Source of the DNA: a virus
Virus record (IMG/VR): IMGVR_UViG_3300044637_001129
Span: 1 to 33,612 of that record
Length of the DNA stretch: 33,612 bases
Direction: 5' to 3' (one strand)
The notes under the pieces were generated by a model. That model did no database searches. It was given only the letters and a program-made list of their open reading frames with translations, and was not told where the DNA came from. A program made the translations under genes and the position numbers. The stretch's first letter is position 1. Every line of letters starts with the position of its first letter. Of this stretch, positions 26,072 to 31,768 are shown one piece after another.

Positions 26072-26274
26072 TCAGTATCAATCTTGTCCATCATTTGCAG
26101 TACAATCAGATCAATTTTGTCAAGAACAGTTAGTGTAATATTCTTGACCTTTTCTTTGCCATTGTTTTGATTGAAACTCCGCACCATAAACGATACCACA
26201 CCCACAATGATTGCGGAGATAGTAGCAACATTGTAGATTAGAGTTTGAGTAAAGGTTTTAGTAAAGTTTTTCAT
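26044..26274 (-). CDS. Small membrane protein
   Basis: 76 aa, one clear membrane segment LIYNVATISAIIVGVVSFMV (12-31), a basic patch NGKEKVKN, then an amphipathic helix VLDKIDLIVLQMMDKID and acidic end. Probably an inner-membrane protein made early; function unknown. It begins MKNF like cassette genes but has no cassette directly before it and depends on the HAD gene promoter. Confidence 0.65.
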   Translation of the reverse strand: MKNFTKTFTQTLIYNVATISAIIVGVVSFMVRSFNQNNGKEKVKNITLTVLDKIDLIVLQMMDKIDTDVPDVEVSQ

Positions 26275-26365
26275 GTTGTTTAGAAATTAACATCACACAT
26301 TGATGCATGTTAAACATCATCAATGCTATCACAATCCCTAACTTTTGTTCATCACTGGTCACCAT
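26258..26365 (-). CDS. Possible 35-aa membrane peptide
   Basis: A frame beginning MVTSDEQKLGIVIALMMFNM with a hydrophobic middle overlaps the HAD gene end by 14 nt and the 76-aa gene start by 17 nt. The overlaps fit the compact style of the region but no ribosome site is seen. Otherwise the 77 nt here would be a leader. Confidence 0.35.
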   Translation of the reverse strand: MVTSDEQKLGIVIALMMFNMHQCVMLISKQHEKLY

Positions 26366-26825
26366 AGTCTGCCCAGAAATCATCATTATGAGAGGGACGA
26401 ATGCAATGCACACCATGATCACGGATAACTTGTGCATTGAAAGGTGAATCATCAACCCAGAACTTAATGTCATCCCAGAAACGCAGAATGTCCATCAGTT
26501 GCTCACCTTTACATTGTGAGCCAGTAGAATCATCATCACTGTTCTTCATATAAAGTGCATCAAACTCTGGGAGATGTTGTTGCAACCACATTGCAGTTCC
26601 TTCCACATACTCATCAGGACGTGCAGTAGCAATAACTAGATCAAATCCATTAGATTTGCAATGCTTAGCAACATCAACAACAGCATCAATAGCAGGGAAT
26701 TGATCACATTCATCAAATCCAGTTTGTGAACCATGATGACACAGAGTTGCATCTAGATCAAATACAACACAGGTAGGATTGCTGATGTTGTAAATGAGTT
26801 TGGAGAAAGTTTTGTTTTTTTGCAT
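26352..26825 (-). CDS. HAD-family phosphatase, leaderless
   Basis: 157 aa. All four HAD motifs are visible: VVFDLDATLC (D23, D25, T27: nucleophile and acid/base), IATARPDEY (T67), a lysine in SQCKGEQL, and FWVDDSPFNAQVI (paired D). The pattern and size resemble the 3'-phosphatase part of T4 polynucleotide kinase and other phage HAD proteins; it might act on nucleic acid ends or nucleotides. No kinase domain is present. ATG lies 6 nt after the -10 box, so it is leaderless like its neighbours. Confidence 0.85.
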   Translation of the reverse strand: MQKNKTFSKLIYNISNPTCVVFDLDATLCHHGSQTGFDECDQFPAIDAVVDVAKHCKSNGFDLVIATARPDEYVEGTAMWLQQHLPEFDALYMKNSDDDSTGSQCKGEQLMDILRFWDDIKFWVDDSPFNAQVIRDHGVHCIRPSHNDDFWADYGDQ

Positions 26826-26831
26826 ACTGCA

Positions 26832-26891
26832 ATGATAGCACGGATTTCAGGATTTTGCAAGCACTATAGTGCCACTTCTACAGGTGGCACA
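26832..26891 (-). promoter_or_regulatory. Cassette 4: stem-loop plus promoter TTGCAA-17-TATCAT
   Basis: Stem-loop 26868-26891 (GTGCCAC/GTGGCAC, 7 bp), 7 nt, TTGCAA (26855-26860), 17 nt, TGC-TATCAT (26832-26837), 6 nt, ATG 26825. Confidence 0.82.
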
Positions 26892-26902
26892 TGATAACAC
26901 TA

Positions 26903-27040
26903 TTACTGCTTAATTTGTGATAGTTGTGTATTGAGTTGCTCTGCATGAGTTTGTACAATGTTCAGACCAACATCTAGGATTTGCGCAACACCACTGAATC
27001 CAACAGTAGCAACAACTAGACCAGCAAAAAACAGTTTCAT
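26903..27040 (-). CDS. Small secreted or membrane peptide
   Basis: 45 aa: MKLFFAGLVVATVGFSGVAQ is a signal-peptide-like hydrophobic segment (2-20), followed by a polar helix ILDVGLNIVQTHAEQLNTQL. The ATG follows the preceding stop directly (TAAATG), so it is translated by coupling. It is the last gene of its operon and is followed 11 nt later by a stem-loop. Function unknown. Confidence 0.65.
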   Translation of the reverse strand: MKLFFAGLVVATVGFSGVAQILDVGLNIVQTHAEQLNTQLSQIKQ

Positions 27041-27217
27041 TTAGTTAATATCAAAAATGTCAAACAACTCAAATTCAGTTTTAGTGAACAGATTTTGAGG
27101 TTCTGGATAGTTGTGAACTTCCTGTTGAAGTTCTTTATACACATACATCATATTACGAAGAGCAGTCAACTGCTTCTCTGTAAGAGCATCTTCAATCATT
27201 AGAACTTGATCAAGCAT
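27041..27217 (-). CDS. Small hypothetical protein
   Basis: 58 aa from ATG 27217: MLDQVLMIEDALTEKQLTAL then RNMMYVYKELQQEVHNYPEP, helical, with an acidic end FELFDIFDIN. A GTG further upstream would extend it into the preceding gene with a hydrophobic segment, which I think unlikely because the ATG lies 7 nt after the upstream stop. No family recognised. Confidence 0.6.
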   Translation of the reverse strand: MLDQVLMIEDALTEKQLTALRNMMYVYKELQQEVHNYPEPQNLFTKTEFELFDIFDIN

Positions 27218-27224
27218 GATATTA

Positions 27225-27449
27225 TCAGTTAGGGAGAACACAAAATGTACCACACCAACCACGAACCCAGTTAAGAGTTTCACTGTAACTGGTGCGAGGT
27301 TTGGACATCACCATGCTACAATTCTTCTCAGGATTGTATGCAATAGCAACATACTTATCTTCAACTTTTTGAATCCACATTTGATTCACTTTACCTTCCT
27401 TCCAGTTGGTGTGATAGTGGTAGACTTGAGAGGTGTTTTGATTTTTCAT
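27225..27449 (-). CDS. Hypothetical early protein, leaderless
   Basis: 74 aa: MKNQNTSQVYHYHTNWKEGK, then NQMWIQKVEDKYVAIAYNPE, then YSETLNWVRGWCGTFCVLPN. It looks like a small beta fold with many aromatic residues. It shares the MKNQ opening encoded by the cassette. ATG is 6 nt after TATCAT. No known domain. Confidence 0.68.
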   Translation of the reverse strand: MKNQNTSQVYHYHTNWKEGKVNQMWIQKVEDKYVAIAYNPEKNCSMVMSKPRTSYSETLNWVRGWCGTFCVLPN

Positions 27450-27455
27450 ACTGCA

Positions 27456-27514
27456 ATGATACCATGGATTTGGGGTCTGTGCTCATTTCGTGTGACACTA
27501 GTACAAGTGGCACA
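27456..27514 (-). promoter_or_regulatory. Cassette 5: stem-loop plus GAGCAC-17-TATCAT
   Basis: Imperfect stem-loop 27491-27514 (TGTGACACTA...AAGTGGCACA) lies 5 nt after the HNH stop. The -35 position holds GAGCAC (27479-27484) instead of a TTG-type box. After 17 nt comes TGG-TATCAT (27456-27461), 6 nt, ATG 27449. Confidence 0.75.
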
Positions 27515-27519
27515 TGGTA

Positions 27520-27909
27520 TCACTGACCTGACCTTCTTAATGGTCTACCATTGCCCCTATTCTTTGACTTGTAGGTATCAGTTTGAGAATGGCAATTAGG
27601 ACAAATAATTCTCAAATTATTTGGATTATTATTTGTATGGATACCATCAATGTGGTCTATTTCTAATGATAATGATTTTCCATTCCATTCATTAATTCCA
27701 CAAACTTCACATCTATTTCCTCTATCTTCAAATAAAATTGTTTTAATATATTTCCAACCAGGAGCATTTTGATTGTTATACCAATCTTCTCTTATTTGCT
27801 TTTTTTCATAACTCTTTTGACATTTATTTGAGCAATAAATGGATGTTGACCTTGTGCATTCGCAACCACAGTTCAAACAATTAGATCTTGGTTTTTTAGG
27901 ATTTGGCAT
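27520..27909 (-). CDS. HNH homing-type endonuclease
   Basis: 129 aa. N-terminal zinc ribbon C11-x2-C14 with C26-x3-C30, then the HNH fold: C67-x2-C70, DH at 85-86, N97/N98 in NNPNNLRI, C103-x2-C106 and H107. This is a free-standing HNH endonuclease of the kind that moves between phage intergenic sites. It lies directly after tRNA-Thr. Its leader holds a stem-loop with a perfect late promoter in the loop (27917-27949), an arrangement known from T4 I-TevI, so it is likely silent early and made late. Base and codon use is AT-rich like the structural genes. Confidence 0.88.
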   Translation of the reverse strand: MPNPKKPRSNCLNCGCECTRSTSIYCSNKCQKSYEKKQIREDWYNNQNAPGWKYIKTILFEDRGNRCEVCGINEWNGKSLSLEIDHIDGIHTNNNPNNLRIICPNCHSQTDTYKSKNRGNGRPLRRSGQ

Positions 27910-27916
27910 CTCAACT

Positions 27917-27949
27917 TACAACCTACTTTAGTTATTTATACAGGTTGTA
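27917..27949 (-). promoter_or_regulatory. Leader stem-loop controlling the HNH gene
   Basis: On minus, arms TACAACCT (27942-27949) and AGGTTGTA (27917-27924) form an 8-bp perfect stem, extendable by two G-U pairs, with a 17-nt loop that contains TATAAATA. The 3' arm holds AGG, the best Shine-Dalgarno-like sequence, 12 nt before the ATG. Read-through RNA from the tRNA operon would hide it; RNA from the internal late promoter lacks the 5' arm and would leave it free. Confidence 0.65.
27933..27940 (-). promoter_or_regulatory. Late promoter box TATAAATA for the HNH gene
   Basis: Perfect late consensus on the minus strand, 24 nt before the HNH ATG and inside the loop of the leader hairpin. Transcription should begin near 27926, downstream of the 5' arm. 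Confidence 0.72.
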
Positions 27950-27958
27950 GTTTGTATA

Positions 27959-28031
27959 AGCTCCCAGACGGAATTGAACCATCCTCTCCTGATTACAAGT
28001 CAGGTACATCGCCACTAAATGCTTTAGGAGC
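27959..28031 (-). tRNA. trnT: tRNA-Thr (anticodon UGU)
   Basis: Full cloverleaf on the minus strand: acceptor GCTCCTA/TGGGAGC, D stem GCAT/ATGT, anticodon stem CCTGA/TCAGG with loop CTTGTAA (anticodon TGT at 27995-27997), T arm GATGG-TTCAATT-CCGTC. No CCA is encoded. It reads ACA, common in the AT-rich structural genes. A late promoter box CATAAATA lies 20 nt upstream. Confidence 0.93.
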
Positions 28032-28037
28032 AAAAAA

Positions 28038-28352
28038 TCAGTCTTTGAGTGTATTTATGAGCATCCAAATACCAAGACCAAGAATACCAAATAGGAGGAC
28101 ATACTTCCAGGCAGCAATTAGAATAAATGCTGCAAATGCAAGTAATGCAAACCCAACATCAAATCCTGATGATGAACCAGAACTAGATTCTTCATCATCA
28201 GAACTGTATGAGTTGTCTATAACTGCCATGATACATTTACCACCAGTCATAGACTCAGCAAATGAAACTGCATCACTGTGAGAATATGCTTCTACCCTCA
28301 CAGTTTGTAACCAATTAGATGGTGTCCTTACAGTACACTTCCACTCATTCAT
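28038..28352 (-). CDS. Small membrane protein with two membrane segments
   Basis: 104 aa. A soluble N-terminus (MNEWKCTVRTPSNWLQTVRV...) with a VEAYSHSDAVSFAESMTGGK pattern, a Ser/Asp/Glu linker SSDDEESSSGSSSG (50-63), then two membrane helices at about 65-82 and 84-100. The start overlaps the nuclease stop (ATGA). Its end contains a late promoter box for the following tRNA. Function unknown; likely an inner-membrane protein. Confidence 0.72.
   Translation of the reverse strand: MNEWKCTVRTPSNWLQTVRVEAYSHSDAVSFAESMTGGKCIMAVIDNSYSSDDEESSSGSSSGFDVGFALLAFAAFILIAAWKYVLLFGILGLGIWMLINTLKD
28052..28059 (-). promoter_or_regulatory. Late promoter box CATAAATA before tRNA-Thr
   Basis: NATAAATA match on minus within the last codons of the 104-aa gene. 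Predicted start near 28045, some 14 nt before the mature tRNA 5' end at 28031. Confidence 0.6.
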
Positions 28353-29029
28353 TTGTTATTGTACTCCTGAATGTATTGCTTGAGAGTGTCAACATAATCA
28401 TCAGGATTCTTGACAAAAACTTGTGTTTCACCTGAATGACAAGAAACAAGGGTTACAATTTGTTCTACTTTGCGACCAGTCATTTCCTCATACATTTTAG
28501 CATAACCTGTCTCTTGCACAAAATAACCAAGAATCTGAGATTCATACTTTGGTTTAGAAGAACTCTTGAAGTCAATGATAGACAGTTTACCATCAAACTC
28601 TGCAATGCAGTCTACACGACCAGCAATGCCTAATTGTTCAGAATACAATGCACATTCTTGATAGTGAACATTGTTAATCATATCAAGCAGGTGCTTGAAT
28701 TGATTGAACAATTTTAGAGCAACTTCATAATTCTCATTGCCTTCATACTCTACAAAGTCAATGGAATTGTCCACATATTGCTCTACAATACTGTGGAACT
28801 TTGTACCATTAGTAGATGCAAACTGACTGATCTTGTTTGCAACTTCTTCACCTACACGTTGCCTCCACTCATTGATACTATGACGAGTCTGATAGGAAGT
28901 AACAGAAGTAATGGAAGGCAACAGTTTGCAATTCACACAATACTTACGAGAACCATTAACAGTTTGAGTAGGAATGTCTGCAAGTTTAGGCAGATCAAGG
29001 TGATTGAAAGGTTGAGAGATAGTCAGCAT
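28349..29029 (-). CDS. PD-(D/E)XK nuclease (MGME1/exonuclease-like)
   Basis: 226 aa from ATG 29029. Motifs: GTKFHSIVE with H79, E125 in YQECALYS, GIAGRVDCIAEF (D140) and LSIIDFKSSSKPK (D153, K155), then Q165 in ESQILGYF. This is the RecB-like exonuclease pattern, closest in my memory to the cyanophage exonuclease related to mitochondrial MGME1. It probably degrades or trims DNA in replication, recombination or host DNA breakdown. A TTG at 29062 would add 11 Asn-rich residues; neither start has a ribosome site. Second gene of the operon from cassette 6. Confidence 0.85.
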   Translation of the reverse strand: MLTISQPFNHLDLPKLADIPTQTVNGSRKYCVNCKLLPSITSVTSYQTRHSINEWRQRVGEEVANKISQFASTNGTKFHSIVEQYVDNSIDFVEYEGNENYEVALKLFNQFKHLLDMINNVHYQECALYSEQLGIAGRVDCIAEFDGKLSIIDFKSSSKPKYESQILGYFVQETGYAKMYEEMTGRKVEQIVTLVSCHSGETQVFVKNPDDYVDTLKQYIQEYNNK

Positions 29030-29066
29030 TTTGTTGTTAATAATGTTGTTGTTGGTAGTCAAAGAA

Positions 29067-29216
29067 TCAGAGAAACTCTGCCATGTAGTAATCTACAGTG
29101 ATTTCTAATTCTGCTGCTTTTGCTTCAAGTTCCATAGCATATTCTTCTGCCATTTGTGCATCAGCATGGTCACAGAAGAGATCAAGAGTGGAATCAGTCA
29201 TAAATTTATCTTTCAT
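29067..29216 (-). CDS. Small acidic protein, leaderless
   Basis: 49 aa from ATG 29216: MKDKFMTDSTLDLFCDHADA then an Ala/Glu helix EEYAMELEAKAAELEITVDY. A longer frame begins at 29255 but lies in the promoter and stem-loop. The chosen ATG is 6 nt after TATCAT. Acidic amphipathic helix; function unknown. Confidence 0.7.
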   Translation of the reverse strand: MKDKFMTDSTLDLFCDHADAQMAEEYAMELEAKAAELEITVDYYMAEFL

Positions 29217-29222
29217 ACATGT

Positions 29223-29282
29223 ATGATACCATAGATTCACCAGAAAGTCAATCATGTCTGTGCCAGTTCTACAAGTGTCACA
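29223..29282 (-). promoter_or_regulatory. Cassette 6: stem-loop plus promoter TTGACT-17-TATCAT
   Basis: Imperfect stem-loop 29259-29282 (TGTGCCAGTT, CTAC, AAGTGTCACA), 7 nt, TTGACT (29246-29251), 17 nt, TGG-TATCAT (29223-29228), 6 nt, ATG 29216. The stem-loop contains the stop codon of the 39-aa gene. Confidence 0.82.
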
Positions 29283-29397
29283 TTGTATAACTTTGGTGCA
29301 TCATTTTTTGTGTATCATGCTGAATCTGTTTGTCTGCATTGTTACTCACAACAAATGCAATCATCAAACAAATAATACAAAATACTGCTGATTTCAT
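29278..29397 (-). CDS. Small secreted or membrane peptide
   Basis: 39 aa: MKSAVFCIICLMIAFVVSNN is a signal or membrane segment (3-18), followed by polar ADKQIQHDTQKMMHQ. The start overlaps the preceding stop (ATGA) and the stop lies in the cassette 6 stem-loop. Function unknown. Confidence 0.62.
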   Translation of the reverse strand: MKSAVFCIICLMIAFVVSNNADKQIQHDTQKMMHQSYTM

Positions 29398-29804
29398 TTG
29401 TAGAGATAACTTCCTGCCCAGTCTGCACGTTTATACATTTGTTCACAAGATTGTTCATCTATAAGATTGTATCTCACACCCTTAGCAGGTGCCTTCCATG
29501 ATGCAGATTTGTATACATCACCAGTGTTAAGATCTACAAAGGCATGAGCACTTTTCTGTCCACTAGAGTTAATGTGAATGATTTTGGCATACTTTTTACC
29601 TTTCACATAGGTGTATTGATCAACACCTTCACCCATGCAAAGTTTATCAATTTGTTCCCTGTGCCATTCTTTAGTTTCAGGATCATCAAGAAACTTTCTA
29701 TGACATTCAATAGAATAAGATTGAAAGTTAGTACGCAGAACATCACAGAACTGCTCAATCTTGTCAATAACTTGTTCAGTGGTCAAAGTTGTGTTTTTAA
29801 TCAT
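29394..29804 (-). CDS. Conserved phage hypothetical protein, leaderless
   Basis: 136 aa. A helical N-terminus (TTEQVIDKIEQFCDVLRTNF) and a conserved C-terminal part AFVDLNTGDVYKSASWKAPA followed by KGVRYNL, a pattern I know from many phage hypotheticals. It looks like a small beta sheet that may bind ligand or protein. ATG is 6 nt after TATCAT. The following small membrane gene is coupled to it. Confidence 0.75.
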   Translation of the reverse strand: MIKNTTLTTEQVIDKIEQFCDVLRTNFQSYSIECHRKFLDDPETKEWHREQIDKLCMGEGVDQYTYVKGKKYAKIIHINSSGQKSAHAFVDLNTGDVYKSASWKAPAKGVRYNLIDEQSCEQMYKRADWAGSYLYK

Positions 29805-29810
29805 ACAAGT

Positions 29811-29869
29811 ATGATAGCATGGATTTGGGGTCTGTGCTCTTTTATTGTGCCAGTTCTACAGGTGGCACA
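29811..29869 (-). promoter_or_regulatory. Cassette 7: stem-loop plus GAGCAC-17-TATCAT
   Basis: Stem-loop 29846-29869 (TGTGCCA/TGGCACA) starts directly after the stop of the 70-aa gene. GAGCAC at 29834-29839, 17 nt, TGC-TATCAT (29811-29816), 6 nt, ATG 29804. It is identical over 51 nt (29802-29852) to cassette 11. Confidence 0.8.
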
Positions 29870-30082
29870 TCAATAACGACTAGGAAGGTCACAATATGGT
29901 GTAGAATCATAGTCATAACCACCACTCATTGATACTTGAGCATTATAGATCTCTTTTGCTTTATACAATGTAAACTCAATGTCTTCAATAAGTTCACTCA
30001 AATCATCATCAGTTTTGCCACGCAAAGCATCATCAATTCTATCAAATGATGCTGCTGTTTGTAGAGTATGTTGGTGTATCAT
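29870..30082 (-). CDS. Small hypothetical protein
   Basis: 70 aa: MIHQHTLQTAASFDRIDDAL, then an acidic helix TDDDLSELIEDIEFTLYKAK and a Tyr/Gly/Asp-rich end. The start overlaps the stop of the 41-aa basic gene (ATGA). It closes the operon that contains tRNA-Arg. No family recognised. Confidence 0.65.
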   Translation of the reverse strand: MIHQHTLQTAASFDRIDDALRGKTDDDLSELIEDIEFTLYKAKEIYNAQVSMSGGYDYDSTPYCDLPSRY

Positions 30083-30204
30083 TTTACTTTATATTTCTCT
30101 TTTATATGATTGAGTGCTTGTTTTCGTGCTTTAATCTTGCCTTTGCAAGTGCCTTTTGTATTCTTTTGTTTACCTGAGTTATGTATCCAGTTAGGTGTAT
30201 TCAT
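30079..30204 (-). CDS. Small basic protein
   Basis: 41 aa, very lysine-rich: MNTPNWIHNSGKQKNTKGTC then KGKIKARKQALNHIKEKYKV. Net charge is strongly positive, so nucleic acid binding is possible. It begins 15 nt after the tRNA-Arg gene. Its stop overlaps the next ATG (ATGA). Confidence 0.6.
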   Translation of the reverse strand: MNTPNWIHNSGKQKNTKGTCKGKIKARKQALNHIKEKYKVK

Positions 30205-30219
30205 TGTTCTTAAGTATAA

Positions 30220-30292
30220 CAGGCACAGAGGGACTCGAACCCCCAATCGTCATCTTAGAAGGATGTTGCATTATCCATTATGCTATGTGCCC
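30220..30292 (-). tRNA. trnR: tRNA-Arg (anticodon UCU)
   Basis: Cloverleaf on minus: acceptor GGGCACA/TGTGCCT (G1-U72 wobble), D stem GCAT/ATGC, anticodon loop CTTCTAA with TCT between stems CATC/GATG, T arm GGGGG-TTCGAGT-CCCTC. The fifth anticodon-stem pair is A-A. No CCA is encoded. It reads AGA, heavily used in the structural genes. A late box GATAAATA lies about 80 nt upstream. Confidence 0.9.
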
Positions 30293-30371
30293 AGAGTCCC
30301 TCCTGTTTGTGCATTGTTAAGAGGCATGGAGGGGGCAGGGACTTACTCAAAGTTTGGACCTTTGATGCCCC

Positions 30372-30379
30372 TATTTATC
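30372..30379 (-). promoter_or_regulatory. Late promoter box GATAAATA before tRNA-Arg
   Basis: NATAAATA match overlapping the stop of the 49-aa gene (TGATAAATA). Predicted start near 30365, in the 85-nt gap before tRNA-Arg, which holds no other gene. Confidence 0.55.
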
Positions 30380-30527
30380 AGAACTCAATCCATTCAGAGG
30401 TTGGTTGAGCAACTGCACTTTCAGTGGCACTGGTATCATCACTGTTGGTGATAGCATCAAGAATTGAAAGAATCTCACTGCCAGTTTGACCACGACGAAG
30501 AGCAGAAACCATCAGTTCAATAGACAT
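30378..30527 (-). CDS. Small conserved protein with LxxGxxxxEILxILDA motif
   Basis: 49 aa: MSIELMVSALRRGQTGSEIL then SILDAITNSDDTSATESAVA. The helix pattern A-L-x-x-G-x-x-G-x-x-I-L-x-I-L-D-A is shared with the 63-aa protein at 24951-25142. I recall similar short proteins in cyanophages; function unknown. It comes just before tRNA-Arg. Confidence 0.65.
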   Translation of the reverse strand: MSIELMVSALRRGQTGSEILSILDAITNSDDTSATESAVAQPTSEWIEF

Positions 30528-30537
30528 AATAAAGAAA

Positions 30538-30603
30538 TCAAGTGAAGAGAACAAGTTGGGTAACTTTATCGATCAGACATTTCCAATCCTTAGGCAAACC
30601 CAT
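30538..30603 (-). CDS. Possible 21-aa peptide
   Basis: MGLPKDWKCLIDKVTQLVLF plus T, in the 86-nt gap between the 45-aa and 49-aa genes, 10 nt after the stop of the former. The AGGA directly before ATG is too close for an ideal ribosome site. It may be real or the rest of a longer gene. Confidence 0.35.
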   Translation of the reverse strand: MGLPKDWKCLIDKVTQLVLFT

Positions 30604-30613
30604 TCCTATACAA

Positions 30614-30751
30614 TCAAGCAGTAAGTCCTATCTCAACATCTTCATCTTCATCAGGTAGATTATAAATGAGTTCATAGTAATCATCATAATCTACACCAAG
30701 ATAAGAAGCAAACTGTTCTAGATCATCATGTAGTTTGCAAGTGTCAATCAT
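30614..30751 (-). CDS. Small acidic protein
   Basis: 45 aa from ATG 30751 (MIDTCKLHDDLEQFASYLGV then DYDDYYELIYNLPDEDEDVE), strongly acidic. An upstream in-frame ATG at 30778 overlaps the -10 box and cannot be in the mRNA; GAGG stands 6 nt before the chosen start. This is one of the few early genes here with a normal leader. The charge suggests a DNA mimic or host-protein binder, but this is a guess. Confidence 0.62.
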   Translation of the reverse strand: MIDTCKLHDDLEQFASYLGVDYDDYYELIYNLPDEDEDVEIGLTA

Positions 30752-30776
30752 TGGTTCCTCAACTGTTGATGTATAC

Positions 30777-30835
30777 ATCATAGCACATAAACTCAGGTTT
30801 TGGGAGTGTCATGTGCCACTTTGATTGGTGGCACA
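30777..30835 (-). promoter_or_regulatory. Cassette 8: stem-loop plus extended -10 TATGAT
   Basis: Stem-loop 30812-30835 (8-bp TGTGCCAC/GTGGCACA) lies inside the end of the 42-aa gene. The -35 position has TCCCAA, unlike both other classes. Extended -10 is TGC-TATGAT (30777-30782). The gene starts some 20 nt after the predicted +1. Confidence 0.65.
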
Positions 30836-30921
30836 GTCTGTGCTTTAAGAGTCACAAATGGGTCTCCAATGAGGAGAATAGAAGTCAAAAGAATGACCTT
30901 CCAGAGTTTATCAGACATCAT
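30793..30921 (-). CDS. Small secreted or membrane peptide
   Basis: 42 aa from the first of two ATGs at 30921: MMSDKLWKVILLTSILLIGD is a signal-like segment, then PFVTLKAQTVPPIKVAHDT. The start overlaps the preceding gene by 11 nt. The cassette 8 stem-loop lies within its last codons. Function unknown. Confidence 0.55.
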   Translation of the reverse strand: MMSDKLWKVILLTSILLIGDPFVTLKAQTVPPIKVAHDTPKT

Positions 30922-31081
30922 ACAGTTTGTTAGCATTGAGTTGATCTTGATACCAAGCATTATCTGCTTCAGTGTTAAAGAACATTCCAAGCATAAAGTT
31001 ATAGTAATCTACCCACATATTACAACTACTTTCAAACCATTCTTGACTAGGTTTAGTAATAGAATAATCTTTGAAGTTCAT
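30911..31081 (-). CDS. Small aromatic-rich hypothetical protein
   Basis: 56 aa from ATG 31081: MNFKDYSITKPSQEWFESSC, NMWVDYYNFMLGMFFNTEAD, ending NANKLYDV. Two earlier ATGs overlap the -10 box. The leader is about 16 nt. It contains many aromatic residues; no family recognised. Confidence 0.6.
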   Translation of the reverse strand: MNFKDYSITKPSQEWFESSCNMWVDYYNFMLGMFFNTEADNAWYQDQLNANKLYDV

Positions 31082-31103
31082 TTCAGTTTTGTTTGATGAG
31101 ATC

Positions 31104-31162
31104 ATCATAGCATGAAGAGAGGCACTGTGCTCATTTACAGTGCCAGTTCCACAAGTGTCACA
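31104..31162 (-). promoter_or_regulatory. Cassette 9: stem-loop plus GAGCAC-17-TATGAT
   Basis: Imperfect stem-loop 31139-31162 (AGTGCCAGTT, CCAC, AAGTGTCACA) right after the stop of the 71-aa gene. GAGCAC at 31127-31132, 17 nt, TGC-TATGAT (31104-31109). Predicted start near 31097. Confidence 0.72.
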
Positions 31163-31164
31163 CC

Positions 31165-31380
31165 TTATACATCAACTTCTGCAAGTTTCTTCTTATTGCG
31201 CAGTTCTGTGATGATGATTTGTAGTTCAATTACATCCTGTCTACAATCTTCCAGATCTTCTACCATAATTTCATATTGATATTCACTTCTACACTTTCTG
31301 ATTTGCTTACTGAGTTTCTCATACCTCTTTTTTGCATCTTTGAGGTCTTTTTCGTATTCCTGAATAGATTTGTAGTTCAT
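31165..31380 (-). CDS. Coiled-coil protein
   Basis: 71 aa, almost entirely a charged helix with heptad pattern (YEKDLKDAKKRYEKLSKQIR, VEDLEDCRQDVIELQIIITE). Likely a dimeric coiled coil, perhaps acting with the small membrane protein before it, to which it is coupled (ATGA). Function unknown. Confidence 0.68.
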   Translation of the reverse strand: MNYKSIQEYEKDLKDAKKRYEKLSKQIRKCRSEYQYEIMVEDLEDCRQDVIELQIIITELRNKKKLAEVDV

Positions 31381-31502
31381 TTGATGTAAGGACTATTGAA
31401 ATAACGACGAAAAACAGTGATAAGAATAATAGCAGTGCTAGTAACACCAACCAAACCAAGGAAGGTAACAGCATTACCAGTAAAATCTAAATTGTTAGGC
31501 AT
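31377..31502 (-). CDS. Small membrane protein
   Basis: 41 aa with a single membrane helix AVTFLGLVGVTSTAIILITV (11-30) followed by basic FRRYF, so the C-terminus is probably cytoplasmic. First gene after cassette 10 with a leader of about 16 nt (no clear ribosome site). Its stop overlaps the next ATG (ATGA). Confidence 0.66.
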   Translation of the reverse strand: MPNNLDFTGNAVTFLGLVGVTSTAIILITVFRRYFNSPYIK

Positions 31503-31523
31503 TTGCTTTTTGATTACTTTGTA

Positions 31524-31582
31524 ATGATAGCAGATCTGAGAGCAAAAATCAAGAGGTAGTGTGCCACTTGATCAGGTGTCCA
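31524..31582 (-). promoter_or_regulatory. Cassette 10: stem-loop remnant plus TTGATT-17-TATCAT
   Basis: TTGATT (31547-31552), 17 nt, TGC-TATCAT (31524-31529). The stem-loop unit (31560-31582) has an intact left arm TGTGCCACTT but a changed right arm. It touches the stop of the 61-aa gene. Confidence 0.72.
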
Positions 31583-31768
31583 TCAGGGAGTTGGGTCAAA
31601 GTAAACAATTTCTTCTAGTGTAGGAAGAATCTCATATTGAATAGTTTCTAAATGAGTTCCCATAATAGTCATATCAATTTCATGGAGTTTATTTTCACGC
31701 TCTACAACTTCTTTAAGAATATTGTAGGCATTTTCAATTTGAGGATAAGAGTATATAATATTTGTCAT
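31583..31768 (-). CDS. Small hypothetical protein
   Basis: 61 aa: MTNIIYSYPQIENAYNILKE, helix VVERENKLHEIDMTIMGTHL, end LEEIVYFDPTP. The start overlaps the preceding stop (ATGA); a GTG two codons upstream is less likely. Mostly helical; no family recognised. Confidence 0.63.
   Translation of the reverse strand: MTNIIYSYPQIENAYNILKEVVERENKLHEIDMTIMGTHLETIQYEILPTLEEIVYFDPTP

Noticed and set aside
26258-26473. 71-codon ORF overlapping the HAD gene
   Set aside because: Its first half is antisense-frame noise within the HAD gene; only the last 35 codons, after the HAD stop region, remain a weak candidate.
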